Below, piece by piece: positions 45,211-55,910 of a stretch of DNA of 64,000 bases (positions are counted from its first letter, which is position 1; the number at the start of each line of letters is the position of its first letter). Origin of the DNA: Zygnema cylindricum (Eukaryota > Streptophyta > Zygnematophyceae > Zygnematales > Zygnemataceae); NCBI GenBank assembly GCA_037447655.1, contig JBBHKE010000928.1, positions 1-64,000 of the forward strand, read 5' to 3'. The notes beneath the pieces were generated by a model, which did no database searches, was not told where the DNA came from, and saw only the letters and a list, made by a program, of their open reading frames with translations. Both the position numbers and the translations under genes were made by a program.

Positions 45211-46252
45211 TGTAACTCTGAGACCTCCATAAGTCCTCAGAGTGGACAGCTTCCAAGAAGCCTCTAGGATAATCCTGACCCCTTTGTGTTTAAGCAAAAA
45301 TAACTGCCACCCTGGCAGACAAAAACGCTGACCAACTTCACCCTTGTGAAGACAAGACTCCCCTGAGTCGATAGCAAAAAGAATCTTTGAATTTGCTCCC
45401 CTGAGCAGTAAGTTATGGGGGGTCAAAGTTGACCTTTTGTACAGAAGCTCTCTGGGAGAGGGGGTCCTATCTTCTAATTTTTCTAAGTCCTATCTCTCTC
45501 ACAGACTCTATCTACTGATGTACGGAACCAATCAGAATTGAGTTCCGTACGTAAAAGTACAGCCGCCGGTGTACTTTATGTACGGACATTGTACGACATG
45601 CCCTAAATGTCGACACTTGTCAAATCCGGATTCGGTGCCATAATCTCCGGAGATTCTACGATCCAACGGAATTTCGCCACGCGTCATCCGATGTGGCGAT
45701 GGCCACAAACCGCCGAAATCTTCCTCCGTGATCTCGGCGCTAATCCCGGCCGTCCGATTAAATTCGGATTTAATCGTGGCCGTAATAAATACATGCGCGG
45801 TATTTATTTCACTTCCGAAACAAATGCGCGGTATTGATTCGTAATCCGTACTGTCATTCGTACCGGATCTATGCATCCCGTAAATCGTAACAGTTAAATG
45901 AATTATCGTACGTATTATAATTTATATAATTATCAAACTATATATCACTTAATACTACTGCTAGATCTAACGGCTAAGGCTACCGGCTATTTCCTGACTG
46001 CCGGCCGGTAGGTACAAGGATCAAATCCTGCCGCCGGCACATTCCTTTTAAATAAATAAATAATCCCTAGTATAAAATTCCCGTAAACCTCAGGATAGCC
46101 AAGGTAGCCATGGCTCTAGCTTCCTCTCCAATTTCTCAGTGACTGCGACAAGTTTGAGATTTGGAGAGAGAAGTTAGAGGTAGACTGCCTCGGCTTCTTT
46201 CTATATTTCTATTTAGACCTAGAAAATACTAATAAAACCATTAGTTTCTACA
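45211..46252 (-). repeat. 3' LTR of element 4
   Basis: On the - strand TGTAGAAACTAATGG ... CTCAGAGTTACA. It contains the tRNA-like block with GGATCAAATCCTGCCGCCGGC (about 45965-46040). The last 20 bases duplicate ATGGAGGTCTCAGAGTTACA, the gag start. An open frame of 114 codons (45532-45876) is shared with the other LTR. Confidence 0.93.
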
Positions 46253-46265
46253 CTCCCCTTATTTT
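46253..46265 (-). promoter_or_regulatory. Polypurine tract of element 4
   Basis: AAAATAAGGGGAG on the - strand, directly between the gag-pol stop codon (46266-46268) and the 3' LTR. It is the plus-strand primer site. It leaves no 3' untranslated internal sequence. Confidence 0.8.
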
Positions 46266-49200
46266 CTAGTCAATCTTTAATTTCAGACCACACTTCTCCC
46301 TGCAAAAAATTAGCTTAGGGGAAGGCACAGGTTTGGTCATCATATCTGCTACCATCTCACTATCTGGTCTGTACTCTAAACTGATTATTTTGTTTTCTAC
46401 TTTCTCTCTAACAAAACTGAGTCTGATGTCCATGTGTTTGGCTTTAAAATGGTGTTTAGGATTGGCAGAGATAGCGATTGCTGCCTGATTATCACAAAAT
46501 ATTTTCTGCACACCACTCTTAAGGTGACCAAGCTCACCAAGCAAAGACTTGACCCACATCAATTCTTTTACAGCAGAGCAAGAGGCCATATACTCAGCCT
46601 CCATGGTGGACTGAGCAATAACCTTTTGCTGTTTGCTACTCCAACAGCAAGCCCCATCACCCACATATAATACATATCCAGAAGTACATCTCCTCATCGG
46701 AGCATCACCATAACTGGCATCACTCCAAGTAGTGATGTCAGTATTCTCCCCACCCAAATGCAACCATAGATCTCTAGTTCCTACCAAGTATCTAAGGACT
46801 CTCTTAGCTGCCTCCCAATCCTTCTTAGTGGGAGCATTTAGACTTCTACTCAGCACTCCTACAGCTGCAGCTAAATCCGGCCGGGTACAATTCATAAAAT
46901 AGATTAGACTTCCCACTACTTGCCTGTAAGGAATAGTCTGCATGAACTTCTGTTCATCATGAGATAATTCCTCGTCTAAGACTATGACTCCTTCTTCCTC
47001 ACTCCCCTCACTTCCCTTCTTCAACTCCATTGGAGTTGTACAACTATTAGCTTTATCCATTTGAAATTTTTCAAGCATGTTCCCTATTGCTTCTTTTTGA
47101 GTCAATCTTATAATTTTCCTTTTTCGGTCTCTCTCTACTTGAATTCCCAAAATATATCTTGCTTCTCCCATATCCTTCATTTCAAATCTCCCCTTAAGAT
47201 CGGTTTTCAGTTTGTTAATTTTTTCCATTGATTTACTTAATACAAGCAAATCATCAACATAAATTGCAAAAAATATAAAACCTTCCTCATCTTCGAAAAC
47301 ATAGATTGAGTGATCTGAGCTGATCCGAATATATCCCAGACCGGTAAGAAACTCATCAAGCTTCTTATTCCATTGTCGAGGTGCCTGTTTCAAACCATAA
47401 AGAGATTTAATCAGCCGGCATACCTTACTCTCCTCTCCTTCTTCCACAAACCCTTCGGGTTGTCGCATGAAGATCTCCTCTTCCAATTCTCCATGCAAAA
47501 AGGCTGTTTTTATGTCCATCTGGTGCACTTCCATGTCTTCCGCCGCCGCTAAACTGAGAAGTATGCGGACGTAGGGAAATCTGACCACCGGAGCAAAGGT
47601 TTCCTCGTAGTCAATTCCTTCCTTTTGTGTAAATCCCTTTGCCACTAATCTGGCCTTGTAGCGCTCGATTGTGTTATCTGGGTTCAGTTTTAGTTTGAAA
47701 ACCCACTTACAACCGATTGGTTTTCGGTTAGGTGGACAGTCCACCAGCTCCCAAGTATCGGTTGCCATGATTGAAGCCATCTCCTCATTGATGGCTGTCT
47801 TCCACCGGTTTCTTTCTGGACAAGTCATCGCCTCTCCATAAGTTTGAGGTTCATCTTGATGAGAAAGTTTAGTTACCTTGTTATTAACCTGTTTTTCTTG
47901 CAGTCTTTTGCTACTTCTCCTCCCCCCCTCAAAATCTGAGGCCGGAATAGATGGTTCTCGTGGATTCTTTCGAACAAACTCGACTTCTCCCCTATCCCTT
48001 GATTCCGAATCAATTTCCACCACGTCTTCCGCTTCGAGTAGAGTTGTCACTGGAGTTTCCACAGCCGAGTCCTTTTCGGTCTTATTTGTACCTGCAAGAA
48101 TGTCATCTTCTCTAAAACCTGGATAGTTAGGAAGCTCAAAGTCATCGGAATTTTCTGACTCAAATCTGATTTTTACTGACTTCGTATATTTGAAGGGATC
48201 TACAGACTTTCCTTTATCCATAACTACTAGATGCTTTACTAAGATTATATCTTCCCTTTTTAGATCATAAACTCTATATCCTTTAACATCTTCATCATAT
48301 CCTAATAAGTATCCTGGTTTTCCTTTAGGATCTAGCTTCCAATTTGACCGATCAGTATCTAGACTGAACACTTGACTGCCGAAAACCTTTAAGTGAGATA
48401 TGTCTGGTTTCCGGCCTGTCCATCTCTCATAAGGTGTTTGATCTTTTATAGCTGAAGTAAGAACTCTATTCTTGAGGTAATTAGCACAGTTCATTGCTTC
48501 TGCCCAAAACCTTTTCCCTATCCTTTTATCTGACAACATACTTCTAGCACTATCACTTAGTGTTCTATTTAACCTCTCGGCTACCCCATTCTGTTCAGGA
48601 TTTTCTGGAACTGTCTTTTGGTGTTGAACCCCATCTTCCCTCAGAAAATCCTCAAACTGGTTAGAAGTATACTCTCCACCATTGTCACTCCTTACTCTCT
48701 TGATTGGAGTTTCATGGAGTTTTTCGCTCCATGCTTTATATTGTCTAAAACAATCCTCAGCTTCGGACTTGTTTTTCAAAAAATATACCCGGGAATACCG
48801 AGACCAATCATCAGTTATAGTCATCATAAATCTCTTCCCCCCCGGTGAGGGCACTTTAGCCGGTCCCCAAATATCTGTGTGTACTAGATCTAGAATTTTT
48901 TCTCCCTTATAGGTGGCTGACTTAGGAAAGGGTAATCTGTGTGCTTTACCTTGAGCACATCCACTACAATCACTTATATCATCACTCTCACTGAACTGAA
49001 TCCCTTCCACCACTCCCATCTTTTTCATCTCTCTTAACTTATCTAGATTCACATGCCCAAGCCTCTTATGCCACATCATAATATCATGAACACCAGCATA
49101 ATAAAGTTTCTTCTTTTCATTACTTAAGATCAGCCTAAACATCCCATGGCTACCTTTCTCAGCAATGAAATAGACATCATCCTCAAAACTAGCAGTAAAG

Positions 49201-50624
49201 ACTCCTTCCCTAGTGCTAGTAAAAAAACCCTTATCATCTAATACTGATGTAGAGATAAGATTTTTGTTCAGCTCCGGAATAAACAATACATCGGAGAATG
49301 TTAATATGGATGTCTTTCCTTCTACTAACACTTTTAGATCTACCGATCCTACAAGAGTAGTGGTGACTATCCTCCCATCCCCGTACTCTATCTCTACGGT
49401 GGGAATCTTTCTTATCTTAGTGAACAGGTGTCTATCCTTACACATGTGCATAGAGGCACCTGAATCTACAATCCAGCCTGCTTCACCTTTCAATCCACCG
49501 TAAGCACATTTCTGCCTCCGTGGAATTTCGACCTCATTTTTCGCCTCCAACTCCTCATCCAAAAGGAGCTCATCGTCCTCGTCCTCGGATTCAGCCTCAA
49601 GTACCTGTGTGACAAGGGCCTTTTTCTTTCCTCTCGGGGTACCACCGGTCTGCCCCTCCTTTAACCGAAGCTCGGTTAGCTTAGTGCACTCTGCCATATA
49701 GTGCCCCGGTTTCTTACAAAAATGACATAGTCCTTTGGGAGCCCTTGGTTCCAACTCATCGGCCGGTTTTTTCTGCTCCCTACCCCCATAGTTTCCGACC
49801 GGTTTTCGGGAATCCCTGTTCCTCCAATCAGTCGCTGTTGCCAAGGCTTGGCCACTCTTTCCTCCCCTTCGGATCTCAATTGTATTCTCTTGAACGAGAA
49901 TCATTCCTACCACTGAGTTCCATATCCACCTTGAGTCAGGCAAGTCCTGCACACGGTAAACTATGTTCACGAACTCATCAGGTAACTTCATCAGTAAACA
50001 GTTAACCTTTTCTTTTTCACTCAAATCTTTTCCCGCACTCTGTAGCTCCATGAAGAGTGTAGCAAGCTCATTGCAAAAATCCAACATATTTCCCCCTTTG
50101 TATACATACTCCTTAACTTTCTGATCAGCCAACTGTTGTTGCTGAATCGTACCACTTCGGTACATCTCTATAAGAGCCATCCAAAGATCGGATGCCCTTT
50201 CTACCTGCAAATGAGGACATGCAAGTCCTTGAGTGAGATGGCGTAGGATGAAGTGCTTTGCCGCCATATTGTTGAAGTCCCAGGTTTCAGTATCATTCTC
50301 CTCGTTCCTCGGAATAGGTGACATGAATGCTAAACCAGTTGCTATTGGTGTGGTCGCCTCCTTCTCCTTTCCTTTGTCCACCACCTCTCCTTCCTCTGTT
50401 TCCTCCGTTGAAGGTGAATCCTCTTTCCTGGTGAATCTGCTTCCTCCAAACCCTGGAGGAATTCCAAGACTTGATGGATGCCCCAATCGTCCACTCACTA
50501 TCCCCCAAAACCTTTTTTCGCATAGAGCTCCTATCATCATACTTTCCCAGTATATGAAGCCAGTTCCATTAAAGATTGGTACCCTAGAGGGTGGGCCCAT
50601 AACCTGTAACTCTGAGACCTCCAT
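46266..50624 (-). CDS. Copia gag-pol polyprotein, intact, 1452 residues
   Basis: One continuous reading frame with all retrotransposon domains in Ty1/copia order. Gag core (about 1-260); CCHC zinc knuckle CHFCKKPGHYMAEC (about 300-313); aspartic protease IVDSGASMHMC (about 387); GAG-pre-integrase WHKRLGHVNLDKLREM with CSGCAQGKAHRLPF; integrase with the catalytic blocks VHTDIWGPAK, VRSDNGGEYTS and NGVAERLNRTL; RT with YKARLVAKGFTQKEG, MDIKTAFLHGELEEE and the catalytic YVDDLLVLSK; RNase H with STMEAEYMAS, CDNQAAIAIS and ADMMTKPVPSPK. The start was chosen at MEVSELQVMGPPSRVP because it is the conserved gag start in four other copies here; its first 20 bases lie in the 5' LTR. No lesion is visible. 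Confidence 0.95.
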   Translation of the reverse strand: MEVSELQVMGPPSRVPIFNGTGFIYWESMMIGALCEKRFWGIVSGRLGHPSSLGIPPGFGGSRFTRKEDSPSTEETEEGEVVDKGKEKEATTPIATGLAFMSPIPRNEENDTETWDFNNMAAKHFILRHLTQGLACPHLQVERASDLWMALIEMYRSGTIQQQQLADQKVKEYVYKGGNMLDFCNELATLFMELQSAGKDLSEKEKVNCLLMKLPDEFVNIVYRVQDLPDSRWIWNSVVGMILVQENTIEIRRGGKSGQALATATDWRNRDSRKPVGNYGGREQKKPADELEPRAPKGLCHFCKKPGHYMAECTKLTELRLKEGQTGGTPRGKKKALVTQVLEAESEDEDDELLLDEELEAKNEVEIPRRQKCAYGGLKGEAGWIVDSGASMHMCKDRHLFTKIRKIPTVEIEYGDGRIVTTTLVGSVDLKVLVEGKTSILTFSDVLFIPELNKNLISTSVLDDKGFFTSTREGVFTASFEDDVYFIAEKGSHGMFRLILSNEKKKLYYAGVHDIMMWHKRLGHVNLDKLREMKKMGVVEGIQFSESDDISDCSGCAQGKAHRLPFPKSATYKGEKILDLVHTDIWGPAKVPSPGGKRFMMTITDDWSRYSRVYFLKNKSEAEDCFRQYKAWSEKLHETPIKRVRSDNGGEYTSNQFEDFLREDGVQHQKTVPENPEQNGVAERLNRTLSDSARSMLSDKRIGKRFWAEAMNCANYLKNRVLTSAIKDQTPYERWTGRKPDISHLKVFGSQVFSLDTDRSNWKLDPKGKPGYLLGYDEDVKGYRVYDLKREDIILVKHLVVMDKGKSVDPFKYTKSVKIRFESENSDDFELPNYPGFREDDILAGTNKTEKDSAVETPVTTLLEAEDVVEIDSESRDRGEVEFVRKNPREPSIPASDFEGGRRSSKRLQEKQVNNKVTKLSHQDEPQTYGEAMTCPERNRWKTAINEEMASIMATDTWELVDCPPNRKPIGCKWVFKLKLNPDNTIERYKARLVAKGFTQKEGIDYEETFAPVVRFPYVRILLSLAAAEDMEVHQMDIKTAFLHGELEEEIFMRQPEGFVEEGEESKVCRLIKSLYGLKQAPRQWNKKLDEFLTGLGYIRISSDHSIYVFEDEEGFIFFAIYVDDLLVLSKSMEKINKLKTDLKGRFEMKDMGEARYILGIQVERDRKRKIIRLTQKEAIGNMLEKFQMDKANSCTTPMELKKGSEGSEEEGVIVLDEELSHDEQKFMQTIPYRQVVGSLIYFMNCTRPDLAAAVGVLSRSLNAPTKKDWEAAKRVLRYLVGTRDLWLHLGGENTDITTWSDASYGDAPMRRCTSGYVLYVGDGACCWSSKQQKVIAQSTMEAEYMASCSAVKELMWVKSLLGELGHLKSGVQKIFCDNQAAIAISANPKHHFKAKHMDIRLSFVREKVENKIISLEYRPDSEMVADMMTKPVPSPKLIFCREKCGLKLKID
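50589..50604 (-). promoter_or_regulatory. Primer binding site of element 4, inside gag
   Basis: GGTTATGGGCCCACCC directly after the LTR end ...TTACA. It is the reverse complement of the anticodon stem-loop of eukaryotic initiator tRNA-Met (GGGCCCAUAACC) and matches the PBS type of Drosophila copia, where a 5' half of this tRNA is the primer. In frame it encodes the invariant Q-V-M-G-P-P of gag. Confidence 0.85.
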
Positions 50625-51646
50625 AAGTCCTCAGAGTGGACAGCTTCCAAGAAGCCTCTAGGATAATCCTGACCCCTTTGTGTTTAAGCAAAAATAACTG
50701 CCACCCTGGCAGACAAAAACGCTAACCAACTTCACCCCTGTGAAGACAAGACTCCCTTGAGTCGATAGCAAAAAGAATCTTTGAATTTGCTCCCCTGAGC
50801 AGTAAGTTATGGGGGGTCAAAGTTGACCTTTTGTACAGAAGCTCTCTGGGAGAGGGGGTCCTATCTTCTAATTTTTCTAAGTCCTATCTCTCTCACAGAC
50901 TCTATCTACTGATGTACGGAACCAATCAGAATTGAGTTCCGTACGTAAAAGTACAGCCGCCGGTGTACTTTATGTACGGACATTGTACGACATGCCCTAA
51001 ATGTCGACACTTGTCAAATCCGGATTCGGTGCCATAATCTCCGGAGATTCTACGATCCAACGGAATTTCGCCACGCGTCATCCGATGTGGCGATGGCCAC
51101 AAACCGCCGAAATCTTCCTCCGTGATCTCGGCGCTAATCCCGGCCGTCCGATTAAATTCGGATTTAATCGTGGCCGTAATAAATACATGCGCGGTATTTA
51201 TTTCACTTCCGAAACAAATGCGCGGTATTGATTCGTAATTCGTACTGTCATTCGTACCGGATCTATGCATCCCGTAAATCGTAACAGTTAAATGAATTAT
51301 CGTACGTATTATAATTTATATAATTATCAAACTATATATCACTTAATACTACTGCTAGATCTAACGGCTAAGGCTACCGGCTATTTCCTGACTGCCGGCC
51401 GGTAGGTACAAGGATCAAATCCTGCCGCCGGCACATTCCTTTTAAATAAATAAATAATCCCTAGTATAAAATTCCCGTAAACCTCAGGATAGCCAAGGTA
51501 GCCATGGCTCTAGCTTCCTCTCCAATTTCTCAGTGACTGCGACAAGTTTGAGATTTGGAGAGAGAAGTTAGAGGTAGACTGCCTCGGCTTCTTTCTATAT
51601 TTCTATTTAGACCTAGAAAATACTAATAAAACCATTAGTTTCTACA
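50605..51646 (-). repeat. 5' LTR of element 4
   Basis: Same length and ends as 45211-46252. The gag ATG at 50622-50624 is within it. A tRNA-like block is at about 51357-51433. Confidence 0.93.
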
Positions 51647-51651
51647 CTTAA

Positions 51652-52327
51652 AACTTCCCTTTCTCTCAAAGTCTGTTGTGAAAGCCTCTACTTGCTCAAT
51701 ACAAAGAATTTTAGCTGTTGCTTCCTACTCTAGTAAAATATTAATTGCTAACTGCAAAGTCCAGCTAGAGTCCAGCTAGTCTTATCTTTTTGTTTGAGCG
51801 TATTAGACGCTCCTTTCATACTACTAGGGTGACCTCTCATTAGCAATGCTTCCGGTTGAAACTAAGGAAACCTGCCACCTGCACAAGCATGGGAATCTAC
51901 AAGAATGCAAAATTTGTTAGTATACTCAGCCATCGTGCCGCCAGTGTACTTATAGTCCCAACTTTGTCAAGCTCACATAAGTTCTTCCTGGACATTAGCT
52001 TTTTCATAATCATTTTTAAAATTATTCCAGATGTCAATTGCCATTTTTATTTTTAAGCGAGACATAGCTTAGTCCTCTATTACACAAAATTTTAAAAATA
52101 GAACGAACCTGCAAATTCTTTTTAGACCAAGACGGATCTGATTCATCCAGTGAACCATCCAATATATCCAATAGATTAACATTTTCCAAGTGAGTCTCCA
52201 CCATATCGGCCCAGTAAACATATTTCTTCCCCGAGAAGATAGGAACTGATGATGAGAGGCCCATAACCTGTTGTTCTACAACCACCGGTGAAGGTGGAGG
52301 AGCAGCAGTAGTTTTAGAAGTTGACAT
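51652..52327 (-). pseudogene. Second-family copia gag, 5' part
   Basis: Starts at 52327 with MSTSKTTAAPPPSPVVVEQQ and continues VMGLSSSVPIFSGKKYVYW, then DMVETHLENVNLLDIL, and, with stops, a SEYTNKFCILVDSH-like block. Element 4 (45211-51646) separates it from the zinc-knuckle part at 45210. The PBS-like GGTTATGGGCC again encodes Q-V-M-G. The LTR end (CAACA at 52269) falls inside the coding sequence, so about 19 codons are LTR-encoded. Confidence 0.8.
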
Positions 52328-52975
52328 GATACACTCTCAGAAGCTATAAAGAATCCTACCAAACAGTTGTTTTCAAGTGTTCAATAAATCTTATACAAGC
52401 ATAAAAACTTCACAAAACTCTATCACAATATAGAGCAATATACACACTTACAACTCCTAAAGTTTCAGTTTAATTGAACCAACAATACTCAGAAGTTTCC
52501 CTTAAACTGTTTGCAGTTTTACTTATAGGAAGTCTGGATACATAAAATGCTCGAAGTCCTAAGTCTTATAGTATCAGTGTTGTACCGCCAACACAAGTGT
52601 ATCTGAGAGCTACGTAAAAAATCAAACCGCCTATTGAGATCTAAGTATTCCTAATCGCACCATTCTAATCTACCACCGTACAGTCAGTATTACTCTGAAT
52701 CTATGATTTGTGATTGTACAAATACTTGTCGGCTCAATCACTTGTGATATTCTTATGAATCTCGTCCCTTGACTTGATTCATATCAATTGCAGCTGTGTT
52801 GTTCGTACCGAATCACATTCACATCACCCGTGGCTGCGTTGTTTGTACCGAATCATATCAAAGATAACCGCAGTTGTGTTATTCTGCCTGCGTCGCAGCT
52901 GCGTTGTGTTGTCTACGTCACAACTGCGCTTCTCTGTCTACGTTGCTGTTGCATTGTCGTGTGTCAAGCGTGCCT
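52269..52975 (-). repeat. 5' LTR of second-family copia, truncated
   Basis: Matches the 3' LTR (40537-41340) from its inner end up to about TCAAG at 52970, after which unrelated sequence follows. It includes imperfect repeats of GCTGCGTTGT(T/C) with spacers at 52790-52960. The outer ~100 bp are missing. Confidence 0.75.
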
Positions 52976-53949
52976 TGGAAAATTTAAGGTGAGGCCCAAA
53001 TCCCACCTTAGGTTTCATGGGAGTCCTTCAAATGCCCCAAGATTGGTGTGTTTCCCATTATAGTGACCATGCCCATTTTTGCCACCAAATCCCCTAGAGA
53101 AATGCAGGCAAAACAAAATGGACAATGGAGCCCGCATGGGAAATTAGGGTGCGGGGAGGTGAAAAGATACCCTACCCCCCCCCTCCTCTAGGGTAAAGAT
53201 CCCAATTGATGCTCAGCTGTAAGTCTAACAAAGATTCCCTCAAAACCCATTGTTCTGGTCCAAAAGATTCTAGTTGTCAACCCCGATTCAAGCGCAACCG
53301 AAGCGCAAAAAGGAATACCAAAGAGAGAACAAAAGCACTTACACGCAAAATAACGGAAGAGAATAAAAGAATTATAAGCTAATTCAGAATTAACAATATC
53401 ACCTTGCCCTAGAAAATAGAGATAAAAATAGGTTTCAGAATAATAGCAAGCGAGCTCAACATACCCCCAAAAAGAACGCTGACAACAAGAGGAGACAAAA
53501 TCTCTCTCGAAGACACCGAAACATATAACGTCCTCCTTAACTCCCCGGTTTCCTCAATTCGGAATCGGCAAGACCCCTCTCGGTATGAAACAGCCACAAG
53601 CCCCAAACCGCAAAAAAAGAATGATAGTGCCAACTACCCAACCGGACTACGATTTCCAAAAGGACAAAGGCAAACCAAGATGGCATTAGGGTCACAATCA
53701 CATTACAAGCAAAAGTTCTCCAAAAGAAGTTTGCAAGAATTTCTAAAGGTTTCTCAGAAGATAGTACTGAAAAGCAACTTGTCTCTTTCGGCTCCAAGTG
53801 CCTTATACAACAAAGTTTCTCCAAGTGCCTTATACAACAAATTTTGTCCAGTTTTTAGATCCAAAAGGTCAACGCGATGCAGGGAGCCAATGAGCGAAGA
53901 GCAATTGCTATCAAAGTGGCATAGGACAAATAAGGCAGTACCAAAAATT
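52976..53949. other. Unassigned repeat-like DNA, perhaps gypsy LTR
   Basis: The block 53155-53210 (GAGGTGAAAAGATACC...TCCTCTA, CCAATT) is repeated at 57121-57175, next to the 3' end of the gypsy element. That suggests part of a gypsy LTR. No coding frame with recognisable content. A 23-bp direct repeat lies at 53792-53814 and 53819-53841. Confidence 0.35.
53792..53841 (+). repeat. 23-bp direct repeat
   Basis: CTCCAAGTGCCTTATACAAC (+AAA) occurs twice at a 27-bp period, a simple local duplication. Confidence 0.85.
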
Positions 53950-54601
53950 TTTGGTAGGACGCGAACCTCCGACCGGCAGAGCGTGGCGTAGCCGTTAGCT
54001 CTTACTAGTCTGTCATAGTATTCCGTTAGGATACATAGGGTTTGATAACTAATTAAACATTACTAGGATCATCAATTGTATTAACGGAATAACAAATTGA
54101 GGACATAAAAACTAGTTGAGTTTTGATACCCACGAAACAAATGTACCAGACATTTGTAATTTTGAACGGCTAGCATTAAAAGTCGGTTTGGATCCGACGA
54201 CCCTCATCATTGTCGAGATCCCAGAATGGACGGCTTGGGGGATTTCGGACGTGACGTAACTTGTCGATACGTTGCAAGATATCTTTGGGAAGCAGGAATC
54301 ACGGGAAGCGCGAGGACAAGTCTGAAGGAGACAGACATCCATTCCATGGCCTAGTCGTACACAAGCCGTACTGAAAATACATCGGCCGTAGTACCTTACT
54401 GTACTCTACAGTCTTCTGATTGGTTCGTTCATCAATAGATAGGGGTTGTGAGAGGGGTTTAGGACTTAGAGGATTGAGGAGGTAACCGCCTCTCTCCCAA
54501 CAAGCTTGTATAAATATTGGTATCTTTGCCACTTGATAATTAATCGCCTGGTTGGGCGTTTTCAGTGATTTTTTTTGCTGTGGACTCAGGAGAATTAAAA
54601 C
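53950..54601 (+). repeat. Truncated copia LTR (main family)
   Basis: It carries the antisense tRNA-like block (CGAACCTCCGACCGGCAGAG, then GTAGCCGTTAGCTCT), the GTACATAGGGTTTGATA-like segment, GGGGTTTAGGACTTAG and the CCTCTCTCCCAACAAGC block. It ends at 54601, where the LTR of element 5 starts. Both ends are truncated. Confidence 0.65.
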
Positions 54602-55910
54602 TGTTGATGTTTGAGTATTTTCTAGGTCTTTATACAAAAAGAGCAAAGGCAGTCTATCCCTGACTCCCTTCTCCAAGCCCCCACACTTGTTGTAGTCACT
54701 GAAGGCTAGATAGGGAGCTAGAACCATGGCTGCCTAAGCTCACTAGAGAAGACAGGGGGTAGATTAGGTAGATTTACCAAAAGGTACTTGACGGACCCAA
54801 GAATTGATCCTGGTACCTGCCGTCCGTCAAGTTACCGTAGCCGTCAGCTCTGACCGTTAAGTCAAGGACTAATGTTACGATATATAGGGTTTGATAAATA
54901 TATAAATTGTTACACGTAGACTAATTCGTTTAACGGGGAATAGATGCCTAGTGCACAGATACAAATTGATTTTGTACAGAGTACGGCATGGGGACGGAAC
55001 GGATACCGTGCATTTAATTCGATAGCGAAACAAATACCGCGCGTCTAATTTCAGCGGCTAGGATTACAGCCAGTTTTGATCGGACGGCCGCAATAGGCGC
55101 CGCGATCACAGAAGAGGTACTTTTGGCGTTTGACGGTCTTTGCCACGTCAAATGACACGTGGCGTGATAACATTAAATTACGGGAACTCCGGAGATTATG
55201 GGAACAAATCCCGATTTGACAAGTGTCGATATTTTGGCCATGTTGTACAATGGCCATACAGAAAGTACATCGCCACATGTACTTTCTGTACGACACAGTA
55301 ACTTGATTGGTGCCGTACTTCAGTAGATAGAGTTTTAGAGGAGGAATAGGACTTAGATAAATTTTGGGTAGGCAGCTGCCTCTCCCAGAGAGCACCCTGT
55401 ATAAATGGCAAACTTTGGGCAGCCATAACTATCAATTTACTTGACCATTTTCAGTGATTCTTTTTGCTGCTGACTCAGGGGAGTTCAGGCTACACAGGGG
55501 TGTAGTCGGTCAGAGTTTTTGTCTGCCAGGGTGGCTGTATTTCTAAGGGAAAGTCAAAGTGGGTGAATGTGTCCAAATCTCATATTCTAACTTTGCATTC
55601 TGTGGTGGAACTGAGCACACAGAAAGTGTTATTTCACAAGGGTGAATCTATATTGAGTTTCTGACTGTCAAGGGGTCAATCATTTGGGTTTATATCAAGT
55701 TAGGAGTCGGCACTATCTAGATTAGCTTATTTCGAGCTGCCTACTATGAGGGCCAATGGAGGTCTCAGAGTTTCACAAACTACACAGGGTTGCAGTCTAA
55801 TTGTCTATTGGCCTGCTTGGGTAGCAGCAGTTCTAGTTGAAAGTGAGTTAGTCAAAAGCTATCTAGAGGCTTCTTGAATTTTCCGGTCCAATGGGGGACA
55901 CACAATTGCA
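54602..55910 (+). repeat. 5' LTR of copia element 5 (mosaic)
   Basis: TGTTGATGTTTGAG ... GGACACACAATTGCA, about 1309 bp, some 300 bp longer than its relatives. Within it, at 55755-55780, is CAATGGAGGTCTCAGAGTTTC, the LTR end with gag start of the element 4 type. After that a second leader leads to the real gag start at 55891. It is therefore a composite of two LTR families. Confidence 0.65.

Larger units (their letters stand above)
45211..51646 (-). mobile_element. Copia retrotransposon element 4, young and intact
   Basis: A 6436-bp element with 1042-bp LTRs (45211-46252 and 50605-51646) that differ at only about four positions by eye. A perfect 5-bp duplication CTTAA (45206-45210, 51647-51651) flanks it. 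The internal region holds one uninterrupted gag-pol ORF, a primer site and a purine tract. It is inserted in the gag region of the second-family copia. It is probably autonomous. Confidence 0.95.

Noticed and set aside
45532-45876. 114-codon frame identical at 50926-51270
   Set aside because: The identity only reflects the near-identical LTRs of element 4; no known domain. Listed only as a possible LTR frame in the findings.
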